A DNA stretch of 64,000 nucleotides. Source: Neobacillus rhizosphaerae. Its GTDB lineage: Bacteria > Bacillota > Bacilli > Bacillales > Cytobacillaceae. The stretch spans positions 1 through 64,000 of the forward strand of contig NZ_CALBWS010000024.1 of NCBI RefSeq assembly GCF_937468385.1. The letters run 5' to 3'. This document shows positions 52,172-61,692 of this stretch, piece by piece. The position numbers and the translations under genes were made by a program. Numbering within the stretch: position 1 is the stretch's first letter; every line of letters starts with the position of its first letter. Under the pieces are notes generated by a model. It saw nothing but the letters and a program-made list of their open reading frames with translations, searched no databases and was not told the DNA's origin.

Positions 52172-52459
52172 CTACTGATTTAAAACAACAAACCCCAGCC
52201 ACCCAACTAATAAGAAGTTGGGGATTACTAGCAAAACGCCAACCCAAATCATTTTCTTTGTTATGAATTTTGTCGCACCAAGATAAAGTAGCGGAAAAAT
52301 TAATCCCCATACTAGGAAACGTGGTGTAGCCGCTAAATAAAGAGACATTGGCAATATAAAAATTGAGGATAAAACAAGAAGTTTTGATTTCCTGATACTC
52401 AGGGCAATAATGCAGAGAATGAGTGAGGCAATCGTACAAGGCCAAAATAATAACTGCAT
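52172..52459 (-). CDS. Small membrane protein, function unknown
   Basis: 95 residues with four hydrophobic helices and very few charges (LFWPCTIASLILCIIAL, LVLSSIFILPMSLYLAA, FLVWGLIFPLLYLGA, WVGVLLVIPNFLLVGWLG). GGAGGTG precedes the ATG. Not recognised. It may be co-transcribed with the protease-like gene upstream (17 bp gap). Confidence 0.7.
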   Translation of the reverse strand: MQLLFWPCTIASLILCIIALSIRKSKLLVLSSIFILPMSLYLAATPRFLVWGLIFPLLYLGATKFITKKMIWVGVLLVIPNFLLVGWLGFVVLNQ

Positions 52460-52476
52460 ATAACACCTCCAGATTT

Positions 52477-53220
52477 TTAAAGGGCTTTACTACTCGTTTT
52501 TATTTGATCGATTATCTCGTTTGGTTTCATTTCGTGTCCAATCATATGTTTTCCACGCCAATTTATACCGATTATTATACCATCATCCTCAAGTTCTTTT
52601 AACCAGTTTAAAAAATCATCTAAAAGTATTTCAATCGGTTTATACTCTCGATAAACTTGCACGCTAGCAATGATTTTCACTGCCCCAGGTTTCGAGGACC
52701 AAAATGGCAGTAAGGATTGTCCATCCATATTTGTAGCGGTAGGAACACCTTGTTCATTTTCAATAGTCCATACTTTTTGCTGTTTTTCTAGCTCTTCAAA
52801 AAAAGAATCGCCATAATAATAATCTTCTACTATTTTTGTACTATTGTTTTCTGCTTCATCTTCTTCAAATTCTCGGTCTTCAATCCATTGTTGATAGTGA
52901 GTGATTTCGTGTGCCATACTATTTAATATCGCAAAAATAGCATTCTCATCTCCTGTTTCCGAAACTAATTCTTCAAAGTCTCCCGTTGCCACCCTAATAT
53001 AAGGTTCGACACTCTTTTCGAATGGGGCAAAAAACGTAGCACTTACCAACTCTTTAGTATCAATCGTTTTTATTTGATAATCTTTTTTTAGGTACACCAC
53101 AACCCTTATTGGAAAATCCATATTCAAACGCAGCCAAACTGCAAAGTCTAAACATGCTTGCCTTACATTTTCATTTACGCCTTTTTCACTTCTTATTCTC
53201 AAGCCCGAACGTGGATACAT
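52477..53220 (-). CDS. HExxH metallopeptidase-like protein fused to a DUF2750-like domain
   Basis: 247 residues. The first part contains MAHEITHYQQWIEDREFEED, an HExxH zinc site with a downstream glutamate, as in M-type peptidase folds. Residues from about 150 (VWTIENEQGVPTATNMDG, LLPFWSSKPGAV, VYREYKPIEILLDDFLNWLKELEDDGI) look like the DUF2750 domain seen in small immunity-type proteins. No signal peptide, so cytosolic. The fusion is unusual. Context gives no partner. Confidence 0.6.
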   Translation of the reverse strand: MYPRSGLRIRSEKGVNENVRQACLDFAVWLRLNMDFPIRVVVYLKKDYQIKTIDTKELVSATFFAPFEKSVEPYIRVATGDFEELVSETGDENAIFAILNSMAHEITHYQQWIEDREFEEDEAENNSTKIVEDYYYGDSFFEELEKQQKVWTIENEQGVPTATNMDGQSLLPFWSSKPGAVKIIASVQVYREYKPIEILLDDFLNWLKELEDDGIIIGINWRGKHMIGHEMKPNEIIDQIKTSSKAL

Positions 53221-53333
53221 CAATATTCACCCAACTAACCTAAAAAGTTTATTTATAACACCGACTAAGATAAAAATGGTATTAGGTATTACTTTAAGAA
53301 CATCTCATAACAATCATTTAATATGATAATTTA

Positions 53334-53771
53334 TTAATATTTAATCCAAACTTTCCAATCACTTTCATCTTCTAAAGGAATAACTGTTGTATTCGCTTCT
53401 TTTTCTATATCGGTTGAATCACCTTTAAGGTATCCCAGTTCGTAACCTATCTCATCGTCTTTATGAATCGAATGGGTTTCACTAAGTTCATATAAGGATT
53501 GATCCATTTTAATTATTTTCTCGACTTTCCAATGGCCTTTTTGATTTTGGATATCTGCGACCCAAATATCTTTGTCATTCATATACCCTTTAAACACCAT
53601 TAAGACTAAACTTTTGTTCACTTGAGTTGAGCCATAAAAATGTACATTTCTGTTTTCCTCTTTTAAATCGTACAAAGCATCTTCAGGAGTATTTTTGGAA
53701 TCTTTAGAAGCCGAAATGTACCCACCTAGTAAAAAAACAAACAATAATATAACGATAAATCTCGATTTCAT
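53334..53771 (-). CDS. Secreted or anchored protein, function unknown
   Basis: 145 residues. An N-terminal signal-like helix (FIVILLFVFLLGGYISA) lacks a lipobox cysteine. The mature part is polar with alternating strands (VHFYGSTQVNKSLVLMVFKG, DIWVADIQNQKGHWKVEKII). Not recognised. GGGGGAG precedes the ATG. It lies alone between AT-rich gaps. Confidence 0.65.
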   Translation of the reverse strand: MKSRFIVILLFVFLLGGYISASKDSKNTPEDALYDLKEENRNVHFYGSTQVNKSLVLMVFKGYMNDKDIWVADIQNQKGHWKVEKIIKMDQSLYELSETHSIHKDDEIGYELGYLKGDSTDIEKEANTTVIPLEDESDWKVWIKY

Positions 53772-53880
53772 TTTTACTTACTCCCCCAATAAATCTATCA
53801 ATTTTCACATTAGCACAAGAAGCGATTGTACTTGTTGAAAAGGTACACCTTTAATGCTTAGGTCGCTTGCTCAAGAACAG

Positions 53881-54438
53881 CTAGTGATTTCTCCATATTC
53901 TATTAACTTCTACCAGCTTTGTATTATGAAAAGTTAATTTATAAATATCCGGCATAGTTAGCTCTTGCCAGAAACGATAACCAAATTGTTTATCAAAGTG
54001 ATTCATAATTAAAACCATCAAATTACCGTGCATTCCTATGGCAATATTTTCACCTTCATATTTTTTTAATACATGCATTGTCGCCTTAACTCCCCTAGCT
54101 TGGGCAAGAATATTAGATTCTCCCCCTTCCCAAGAAAAGCATTCATCCTCTCATACTTTTGTAACAGCTGACTTGAAATCCTCAAGGGGTTTATCGGACA
54201 GTTTCCTTTCTTTAAAATCATGCACAATCTCAATATCTTTACCCATGAATTCAGCGATACCTTTGACAGTTTGAATAGCCCGTTTGTATGGACTTGAAAT
54301 GACTCTATTAATATTTTCATTTTTGAGTATTTGCGCAATTATTTCTGCATTAGCCAATCCTTGATCTGATAAAGGTCTTCGAATTTCATCAGGGGTATAT
54401 GTTGAATGTGCATGGCGTACGAAGAACAAATTTGTCAT
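53881..54438 (-). pseudogene. Histidine phosphatase family protein interrupted by an in-frame TGA
   Basis: The frame encodes a phosphoglycerate-mutase-like phosphatase: the RHG-type motif as FFVRHAHSTYTP at the start, ISSPYKRAIQT, and the second histidine in IAIGMHGNLM near the end. A single TGA at 54153-54151 splits it after DFKSAVTKV, and the same frame continues with EDECFSWEGGESN up to the true stop. Relatives commonly have Trp or another residue at such a position, so TGG to TGA is the simplest event. It could be a recent pseudogene, a sequencing error, or a case of low-level UGA read-through. Confidence 0.8.
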
Positions 54439-54527
54439 TATTCTCTACCTTCCTATTTATTCCACAAACAGTTTACTTATTAAAAAATTTTACATACCTA
54501 GGAAAGATGTAATTTCTATTAGACTCT

Positions 54528-54932
54528 TTAAAATTCAATATAAAAAGGCTGGAGTTTTTCTGTTAAACAATACTCAATTCGTTGCCTGAAGTTTTTCCAA
54601 GTGACCATTTCTAATGCTTCATTAATTGGAAAGTAACCTACCTCGAGACTTTCTGTGCTTGTTGTTGGCTCTCCTCCGACAGGCGTTCCCAAAAATAATG
54701 TGTTACATATGCAGCCACTTACATTCTGAAAAACTCCGCAAAATTTCGTAATTTCAATATCGATCCCAGATTCTTCTTTTGTTTCCCTAATAGCAGCATC
54801 CTTCAATGATTCTCCTTCTTCAACCTGCCCCCCAGGCATTTCCCAACCTCTTCGTGGCCCTTTGATTAATAAAATTTCATTCTGGTTGTTCAGCACAATA
54901 GCTGCTGCTGAAACAATATGCTTCGGTGTCAT
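54528..54932 (-). CDS. NUDIX hydrolase
   Basis: 134 residues with a complete Nudix box (GGQVEEGESLKDAAIRETKE then ESGI), preceded by GPRRGWEMP. It hydrolyses a nucleoside diphosphate linked to another group; the substrate is not evident. GGGGG upstream of the ATG. A neighbour of a second, different Nudix gene. Confidence 0.85.
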   Translation of the reverse strand: MTPKHIVSAAAIVLNNQNEILLIKGPRRGWEMPGGQVEEGESLKDAAIRETKEESGIDIEITKFCGVFQNVSGCICNTLFLGTPVGGEPTTSTESLEVGYFPINEALEMVTWKNFRQRIEYCLTEKLQPFYIEF

Positions 54933-55036
54933 CTTCCATAACCCCCATTTCTACTTCACATGCTTTATGTATTCTTTTCAATACTCAAACCAATAACCAA
55001 GAATATTTACACTTTTCAATTTTCCGATTTTCGAAA

Positions 55037-55495
55037 TTATTTACATAATTGTTCATTAAAAACAGATATTGAATAAATATTTTGATTTACTAATCGATCT
55101 ACTATTTGCCTGATTACGCTTGGCTCACGAAGTTCATTATTATCAAACTTCATAAGTTCAGACACCATTATCCATTTACTGTCTATAATTACGTCCTCTT
55201 CAATCTTCAATGAACCTCCAGTAATTTCACCAGTGAAATGAAATAAAATCACTTGGTCATTGGAACTGCTGATAAAGTTATATACACCAGTTGTACCAGT
55301 AAGTTTCACATCAAATCCTGTTTCTTCTTTTACTTCCCTACAGGCGGCTTCGAGTATGTCTTCTTTATATTCAATACGTCCGGATGGAAAATTCCACTTA
55401 TTAATTGCAAATGGTTTATTTTCTTTAATAATCAAAACTTCGTCGCCATTGATTATTGATACACTAACAACTAAAACAATGCTATTTTGAGTCAT
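55037..55495 (-). CDS. NUDIX hydrolase
   Basis: 152 residues. Nudix box GRIEYKEDILEAACREVKEE then TGF, after INKWNFPS. Low similarity to the Nudix protein 100 bp away, so not a recent duplication. GGAG precedes the ATG. Substrate unknown. Confidence 0.85.
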   Translation of the reverse strand: MTQNSIVLVVSVSIINGDEVLIIKENKPFAINKWNFPSGRIEYKEDILEAACREVKEETGFDVKLTGTTGVYNFISSSNDQVILFHFTGEITGGSLKIEEDVIIDSKWIMVSELMKFDNNELREPSVIRQIVDRLVNQNIYSISVFNEQLCK

Positions 55496-55769
55496 TTTCT
55501 TATCTCCAGTTATATATTTTTAATTTCATTACTCCCTTTTCCTATTCATAATACCTAATTTCCTTGTTCAACCTGCTCCCTTTTAGAAAAAATCCTTACT
55601 TTTGAAAAAACTTGCCCGGTTGAAGAAAGAATTCAGAGTAATGCTCAGTGTGCAATAACTGTATAATGGTAAAGTAAACCAATAATACATTCTAATTAAA
55701 TCATTAATCCTTTTAGAAAAATTAATTAAACATAGGGTAGTCATATTTATTAAACTGGAGGCCTTCTGC

Positions 55770-56258
55770 ATGGAAACCAAAACCAATAAATATTTTTTGT
55801 ATTTAGGAGTTACCTGGACAATTATATTTGCCTGCATGAGTTTCTACTGGGCAATGGGTGGCATGCTTGGCGTGAGATCATTAGGTGGAGAGATTTATGA
55901 AATGGCATTGAACCCAGATCCATCATTCATTGTAATTGTTTGGATTACTGGATTTATAAAATTGCTTGGCATTGTAATCCTCATGCTGCTATTGGCTAGT
56001 TGGAGACATTCTCGAATAAGAAAGTTACTTTATTTCACTACAAAGACTCTGGGTCTCTTCCTATTTATTTATGGATTGCTCAATATCATCACCATATCTT
56101 TAAGCATTCTCGGCATTTTAGACTTTAAAATCGATCATTACGCTGCCTCTCGGAGATTGTTTTTTTGGGAACCTTACTGGATGCTTGGTGGAATATTTTA
56201 TTTTTTCTCTGTAAAAAAAGTGTCTTCACCTGTTGTAGAATCACACCCGTTTAGTTAA
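55770..56258 (+). CDS. DUF3995-type membrane protein
   Basis: 162 residues with four membrane helices (WTIIFACMSFYWAMGGMLG, FIVIVWITGFIKLLGIVILMLLLA, GLFLFIYGLLNIITISLSILGIL, and the last around MLGGIFYFF). The HYAASRRLFFWEPYWMLGG end fits DUF3995 proteins. Function unknown. GGAGG before the ATG. Confidence 0.75.
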   Translation: METKTNKYFLYLGVTWTIIFACMSFYWAMGGMLGVRSLGGEIYEMALNPDPSFIVIVWITGFIKLLGIVILMLLLASWRHSRIRKLLYFTTKTLGLFLFIYGLLNIITISLSILGILDFKIDHYAASRRLFFWEPYWMLGGIFYFFSVKKVSSPVVESHPFS

Positions 56259-56264
56259 TTATTT

Positions 56265-56498
56265 TTATTTTTTATTTGAACTCATTTGATTAAATTCCTT
56301 TGAACCATTCTTAGGTATGCTCAAAATATTCCAATCTTTATCTTTTATTTGTTTCCCTAAAAATAAAATTTGTCCTAAATGATAGCTAATATGCGCTAAT
56401 TCCGTTTGAATTGCTTGAAGTACACTAATAGGTAGTTGCCTAATCTCACCAAAGTAATTTTTCCTTACAGATAGCTGAAGAAGTTCAAGAAAAATGGA
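56265..56498 (-). pseudogene. C-terminal fragment of a DUF1572/DinB-like protein
   Basis: A 77-codon frame without a start: a stop codon lies directly upstream. It reads FLELLQLSVRKNYFGEIRQL, then AIQTELAHISYHLGQILFLG and KDWNILSIPKNGSKEF, the typical end of DUF1572 damage-inducible-like helical bundle proteins with the metal-site histidines in HISYH. The N-terminal two thirds are missing, replaced by the racemase gene 20 bp away. Confidence 0.65.
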
Positions 56499-56518
56499 CT
56501 ACTTAAAACATCCATTTA

Positions 56519-57211
56519 TTATCTTTCTAATGCCATTTTAACTGCTTCAATGGCATGTATGACTGTTGTATCAAATAACGGAACTTCTGTATCTTCTTGT
56601 TTTATTAATAATCCAATTTCTGTACAACCGAGTATGATTGCTTCCGCTCCAGCATCAACCAATCGCTTGATAATTCCTTTGTAATTTCCTCTTGATGATT
56701 GCTGAATATCTCCTAAACATAACTCCTGATAAATCACCATATTTACTATCTCTCGATCAGGAAGATCTGGCACTAAAACCATGATCTCATTTGACTCTAA
56801 GCGTGATTTATAAAAGTCTTGCTCCATAGTATATTTTGTACCTAATAGTCCAACCCTCCGAATCTTTGATTTTTTTATTTGATTTGCTGTTGCGTCAGCG
56901 ATATGTAAAATGGGTATGTTAATTCTTTCTTCTATATATTCAATAACTTTATGCATCGTATTTGTACAAATAACAATAAAATCCGCGCCTCCTTTTTCTA
57001 AGGAATAAGCAACCTCACCCAATAGTTTACCAGCCCTTTCCCACTTTCCTTCTACTTGATAACGTTCAACCTCAGCGAAATCAACGCTATATAACAAGCA
57101 TTTTGCCGAATGAAAGCCACCCAATCTGCTCTTTACTTCTTCGTTAATGATTCGATAATATTCAACTGAAGATTCCCAACTCATTCCACCTATTAGTCCA
57201 ATAGTTTTCAT
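56519..57211 (-). CDS. Aspartate/glutamate racemase family protein
   Basis: 230 residues. The two catalytic cysteines are in VICTNTMHKV (about residue 83) and IILGCTEIGLLI (about 195). The family start is MKTIGLIGGMSWESSVEYYRIIN. Close to the YgeA-like group of cofactor-independent amino-acid racemases, whose substrates vary. AGGGGG precedes the ATG. Confidence 0.85.
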   Translation of the reverse strand: MKTIGLIGGMSWESSVEYYRIINEEVKSRLGGFHSAKCLLYSVDFAEVERYQVEGKWERAGKLLGEVAYSLEKGGADFIVICTNTMHKVIEYIEERINIPILHIADATANQIKKSKIRRVGLLGTKYTMEQDFYKSRLESNEIMVLVPDLPDREIVNMVIYQELCLGDIQQSSRGNYKGIIKRLVDAGAEAIILGCTEIGLLIKQEDTEVPLFDTTVIHAIEAVKMALER

Positions 57212-57322
57212 AAAGATGCCCCCTAGTCTTTTTGGGAATATTTGACCAATTATACATAAGTCTTGTATCTAATCTTGAATACTAAGATTTTTTACTATCT
57301 TTGTTCGAGGTTGCATTTTGTT

Positions 57323-57691
57323 TTATTTCTGATAATTTAGTAACCAGCCAATTCCGAACTTATCGACAACATTTGCATGAATCGCTCCCCAGAATGTATC
57401 TTGCAACGGAGCCGTAATCTTTCCCTCCTTGATTAAAGCGTCATACACTTTTCTAATTTCTTCTTCGCTCTCACATTCTAAGGTGATTCTAACGTTGTCA
57501 CCTTCTTGAATTTTCCCGAAGGTATCTGAAAAATGGATAATACTGTCACCTAGATGGAGTTCGGCATGTAAACACTTGCCATCATCGCTGTTCTGAATAT
57601 TAGTAATATCCCCGCCAAATATGCTTTGATAATACTCCATTACATTCTGGCAGTTATCTATAAATACATAGGGACTAGCATTTTTCATCAT
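57323..57691 (-). CDS. VOC-family protein (PhnB/glyoxalase-like)
   Basis: 122 residues with one glyoxalase fold: YVFIDNCQNVMEYYQSIFGG at the start, AELHLGDSIIHFSD, and NVVDKFGIGWLLNY at the end. This group contains PhnB-like proteins and antibiotic-binding proteins. Function unknown. GGAGG before the ATG pair. Confidence 0.8.
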   Translation of the reverse strand: MMKNASPYVFIDNCQNVMEYYQSIFGGDITNIQNSDDGKCLHAELHLGDSIIHFSDTFGKIQEGDNVRITLECESEEEIRKVYDALIKEGKITAPLQDTFWGAIHANVVDKFGIGWLLNYQK

Positions 57692-57956
57692 TATTCCTCC
57701 TTAGACTGAGTATTCTTTCTAAGTACAAGAAACATAATACCAATTTTTATTGATTTTTTTTATCTCAATGATAGGAAGAGTTCATGGTTACGATTATACT
57801 AAAGAGTAAGAGCATTCGAATCTTCGGCAGACCCCAGTCGAATACGATTTTCTTATTTACCTCGACTTATATTACTCGGCTGAGGATAATTTCCCCTTCG
57901 AATAATCCTTTGTCATACTCCAGCATCCTGCTAATGACTTACCGTACCAGTTAAGT

Positions 57957-58481
57957 CTATTTCCATTTTTCATAGCCAACTTTCTCGAATGCAGCTCTCA
58001 TCGGCATATTTTCAACATCTGTATCAGAAAAAATCCTCCAAACTCCGTTATCTTGTAATACTCTTGTTGCTCTGAGGAGTAAATCGTTTATAAATCCTCT
58101 TCCTCTTAATTCAGGGACTACACCAATATAATGAATTGTCCCCTCCATTAATCCATTCTTCTCACTTCCCTTAAAAACAACAGGCTGGATGAATCCCACG
58201 ATTTGGTCATTATAATAAGCAAGCTCCCACCATTCTTTGTTGTATTGAAAATGGTCATCGTCAACATTAAAATACAAATCTACAAGTTCACAAATACTTT
58301 CAGGTTTAATGTGTTTTTTATCTTCTCTATCTAATGAATTTACAACTACTCGGTTTATGACCTTTTTAAAGGTGTCTTCTAAATCCTGTGTCACTTTTTT
58401 AAAATGGCATCGATCTGGTACAATGACCTTTTCTTTCGGTTCTTTCCATACATAAGCAATTTTTTTATATTCTTTCACCAA
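57957..58481 (-). CDS. GNAT-family N-acetyltransferase
   Basis: 174 residues. The acetyl-CoA loop is VVPELRGRGFINDLLL, preceded by the core strand TIHYIGV and followed by NMPMRAAFEKVGYEK, the usual GNAT end. The start is TTG at 58481 (GGGAGGG seven bases upstream) or GTG one codon later. Substrate unknown. Confidence 0.8.
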   Translation of the reverse strand: MVKEYKKIAYVWKEPKEKVIVPDRCHFKKVTQDLEDTFKKVINRVVVNSLDREDKKHIKPESICELVDLYFNVDDDHFQYNKEWWELAYYNDQIVGFIQPVVFKGSEKNGLMEGTIHYIGVVPELRGRGFINDLLLRATRVLQDNGVWRIFSDTDVENMPMRAAFEKVGYEKWK

Positions 58482-58604
58482 CTTAATGCCCTCCCTAAAG
58501 GTATTTATGCAATTGATTATTTTGCGGTAATTCCATGCTTGTCCCTTTCGACATGAGTTGCATCTTCATAAAATGTAGTACCTCATAATAAGGAGGTGAT
58601 ACTT

Positions 58605-58709
58605 ATGTATGGTGGTGGTTACGGAGGTTCAAGCAGTTTTGTTTTAATTGTTGTTCTCTTCATCCTATTGATTATTGTTGGTACATCTTTCATGACAGGT
58701 GGGTACTAA
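58605..58709 (+). CDS. YjcZ-family small sporulation protein
   Basis: 34 residues. A glycine-rich start (MYGGGYGGSSSF) is followed by a single hydrophobic helix (VLIVVLFILLIIVGTSF) and an MTGGY end. AAGGAGGTG lies five bases before the ATG. Tiny YjcZ/YhfG-type proteins of this composition are made in sporulating Bacillus cells and associate with membranes or the coat. It is followed by a hairpin terminator. This is direct evidence for a spore-forming host. Confidence 0.9.
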   Translation: MYGGGYGGSSSFVLIVVLFILLIIVGTSFMTGGY

Positions 58710-58770
58710 CCTATTTAGGATGAATCAACAACCCAAACAAAAATAAAAAAAATATACCTCAATTTCTTTT

Positions 58771-58798
58771 GAAGCGTGCATACCATGCTTCTTTTTTT
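58771..58798 (+). terminator. Terminator of the YjcZ-like gene
   Basis: GAAGCGTG pairs with CATGCTTC with one bulge, followed by seven T. Confidence 0.75.
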
Positions 58799-58901
58799 CT
58801 ATTTATCTCTAAGATTCATTCTAATCCTCCTCTACAATATTACCATAATCATCCATAATACTGTGGGATATTTCCAGAGAAAAAGCCAAACAAAAAAAGA
58901 A

Positions 58902-58925
58902 AGATGCCCATGGACATCCTCCTTT
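58902..58925 (-). terminator. Terminator of the dynamin-like gene
   Basis: GATGTCCATGGGCATC hairpin on the minus strand followed by TTTCTTTTTTT, right after the stop at 58936. Confidence 0.65.
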
Positions 58926-58935
58926 TTCAAATCTA

Positions 58936-61692
58936 TTAATAGATGGTTTGCATGCCTTTTCCAGCCACGGTCATCCATTCGAACTGGCGCAGCCGCACCT
59001 CAAACAGTGTCAATGGATCGCGGAACATTTCTGGATTGGTATTCATGTTATTCAGCATTTCTTCGTTCGTCTGAATCCCGGACCGCGCTTCTTCAATACA
59101 ACGATTTAAAATCGTTAGTGGGCTCTTGAAAAACATGGTGACGTCCCGCTCCAGTGATTTTTCAAACAGTTCAAATGGCCGGAAAAACTGCTGACTGACC
59201 AACCTAGCCGCTTCGGCATAATCCTCATTTTCCACAAACGATTTATACTTATTATAAAGCATTGCTTTGTTTTGTGGCAGTGCACCAAACAGTTTCCCTG
59301 CGCTTTTTAGTAAAAATTGTGACGGTGTCCTGCGCAAGAGAATATTGATTGAATCCAACTGAAAGCTGCTCGTCATCCGGTCCGTATCGCGACGCCAATC
59401 ATCGAGTACCTTGAAATCACACTCAAGCTTGAGGCGTTCTTCCCCGTACATCTGATTAAAACTCTCACCCATCTCATTCAAAAATTCCTGGCCATGCTCG
59501 AACTCCGCTTTGCAACGTTCAATCCATTCCTGGAGCAGGCGGTAATATTTCGGCATCACCTGCTGCCCTAAGTAATTTTGAAGTCTTCTATTCATCTCAT
59601 CATTTAGCTCTAAGTGGATTTTGCTAAAATTGCTATCTTCCTTGATTAGGACTGAACACTCCTTTAACATTTTCGGAACGGTTTCCGAAATATCCATTAC
59701 AATCGCATCCTGAAAGGCACGATAAGACTTCATGAACGCTTTTGTTTTTTGCGCCTCGGTATCCTTTAGTTGATTGACCGCTCCCGTTACCTTCAGCATC
59801 ATTTCTTCATTCCAGCGCAGCGATTCTACCAGTTGATTCTCTACATCCATCCGCTTTTGCAAAAGGCTGGCAATCGTGGTTCTGATAAAAAACAACAGTT
59901 TAGCTAGACGGTTATCTTCAATGTTTCTCGTGTTTTTAATCGACTGGATAAACTCTTTTAAATCCTTCAGCTGCGGACTACCCTCATATTGCGAAGAAAA
60001 CGCAAAAACTTTGGAATCTGGCAGATAAGCCAGGATCGTAGACCTTGTTTCATCAAAAATCCGGATTGCTTCCTGCTCGTCTGCAATCGTATCCATCTTG
60101 CTCAAGATAAAATGGAGGGGAATATCAGGTGCTAATTCTTGGATTTGTGCGACAACCACACGCTCCTTATCCGTAAACGAAGCATTAGCATCAAGCACAA
60201 ACAGGACGGTGTCAGCAACATGAAGGTTTTTCAATACCTCAGATCGATCATAATGAGGGGATCCCTTTAGCCCTGGTGTATCTATGAAGGCTACCCTATT
60301 TTCCTGCAAAAAAGCACTCGGCCGTCTGAATTCAATAATGGCCTCCAACGCATTGCGGCGGCGATCCATCCGTTCTTGAAAATCAGAAAAACCTTCTAGA
60401 TTCGTAATCTCCCGGTCGGTAATTTCGGTGATTTCTACTCCCTCAGAGTCTTTAAACATAACCACTGACGATGTTGGACTATCCTGCAAGTCTTCGCCTA
60501 AAATGGTATTAACAAAAGCGGATTTCCCACTGCCACTTAACCCAGTAATGAAAAAATGTTGAGTATCGAAATCAATTAACTGCTCGACAAGCCATTTTAC
60601 CCGATTATTCTCACCCATATCATGTGCCTGCGCCCAGTTCATGATGGAATCGAAGAGTGTCAGGCACTCTTCCAGTTCATCCATGTCCGTTTCAGTTATG
60701 CTGATCAGATTTTCTGCCTCATTAACGACGGACACACTGATGCTTGCCGGAAAAAGTTCATTCCAGGAGAGAACCGCAGCTGATGATAACACCAAATTTT
60801 TATTGTCAGCTAACCGCAGCCAATTTGTTAACAGGTCAGGGATAAATTCCTGTATTTTTTTTATAAAGTATCTGCCATCAATTAAGCTAAAATAAGTTTC
60901 CTTGTGAAACCTAGAAAGACAAGGCCAATCGTCTTTTCGATTCAAGTCAAGGTTTAATAAAAGATGGTTGATTTCGCTTAACCACGATAAATAGGATTCC
61001 TCATTTTTGTAGCTGTTCCAAAGTGCTGAAACGAGCTGTTCAAATTTTTCTTTGTCGAGGCCAAACAGTAAGATTAAGGCCTCGGTAAAATAACTGGGAT
61101 CAAAGGAATTCGTTACCCCCTTCTCCACATACGCAATGATGATATCAATCCAATCCAACGATTCCGTACGCCTTACTTCATTCACAGCCAGTTCAATGGC
61201 ATTGTTCCAATCCTGCTGCTCCTCAAAAAAAGTACGGGCGATTTCCGTGACGTTAGGATAGTCCGGGTTTGCGACAATCGTCTTTTTAATAACCGAGACA
61301 GCCGAATCTAGCTTACCGCGTTCGATATACAGCGATAATAACTGTAACGCCACTTCAGTATTTAAGGTAGAATTATCCGTTTCAATTGCGCAATAAATGT
61401 CCTCAGCGGTCGATAGCAGCCCTAACTCATAATAGGCATCGGCGGTATTTTTCTTCGCCCACGGCTCAAGCTCATTGATGATGTTTTCCCATTTGAAAAT
61501 GGCGGCTTCAAAATCTTTATAATGAAAATAGACTTCACCCTGTGCAAACCGAATATGAGATAAATCAGGCAAATCCTTTTCTGCTTCCTCCTGAAAAGCA
61601 ACACCAAGTACCCGAATCGGATGAATATTTTCATGTTCATTGATGAACATTTCATAATAAGTTTTCTGCTTTAATTGCTTCTCTAATGTCAT
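58936..61692 (-). CDS. TPR-dynamin-like large GTPase
   Basis: 918 residues. Residues 1-350 are helical with TPR-like repeats (IRFAQGEVYFHYKDFEAAIF, VALQLLSLYIERGKLDSAVS). A dynamin-type GTPase domain follows: P-loop GLSGSGKSAFVNTILGE (about 384-400), switch threonines around SPTSSVV, DTPGLKG (about 470), and LSKMD as the guanine-specificity motif (about 530). A long helical C-terminal half (580-918) could be the stalk and membrane-binding region; no transmembrane helix is seen. Bacterial dynamin-like proteins remodel or repair membranes, and some defend against phage. GGAGGG before the ATG. It appears to be a single-gene unit. Confidence 0.85.
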   Translation of the reverse strand: MTLEKQLKQKTYYEMFINEHENIHPIRVLGVAFQEEAEKDLPDLSHIRFAQGEVYFHYKDFEAAIFKWENIINELEPWAKKNTADAYYELGLLSTAEDIYCAIETDNSTLNTEVALQLLSLYIERGKLDSAVSVIKKTIVANPDYPNVTEIARTFFEEQQDWNNAIELAVNEVRRTESLDWIDIIIAYVEKGVTNSFDPSYFTEALILLFGLDKEKFEQLVSALWNSYKNEESYLSWLSEINHLLLNLDLNRKDDWPCLSRFHKETYFSLIDGRYFIKKIQEFIPDLLTNWLRLADNKNLVLSSAAVLSWNELFPASISVSVVNEAENLISITETDMDELEECLTLFDSIMNWAQAHDMGENNRVKWLVEQLIDFDTQHFFITGLSGSGKSAFVNTILGEDLQDSPTSSVVMFKDSEGVEITEITDREITNLEGFSDFQERMDRRRNALEAIIEFRRPSAFLQENRVAFIDTPGLKGSPHYDRSEVLKNLHVADTVLFVLDANASFTDKERVVVAQIQELAPDIPLHFILSKMDTIADEQEAIRIFDETRSTILAYLPDSKVFAFSSQYEGSPQLKDLKEFIQSIKNTRNIEDNRLAKLLFFIRTTIASLLQKRMDVENQLVESLRWNEEMMLKVTGAVNQLKDTEAQKTKAFMKSYRAFQDAIVMDISETVPKMLKECSVLIKEDSNFSKIHLELNDEMNRRLQNYLGQQVMPKYYRLLQEWIERCKAEFEHGQEFLNEMGESFNQMYGEERLKLECDFKVLDDWRRDTDRMTSSFQLDSINILLRRTPSQFLLKSAGKLFGALPQNKAMLYNKYKSFVENEDYAEAARLVSQQFFRPFELFEKSLERDVTMFFKSPLTILNRCIEEARSGIQTNEEMLNNMNTNPEMFRDPLTLFEVRLRQFEWMTVAGKGMQTIY

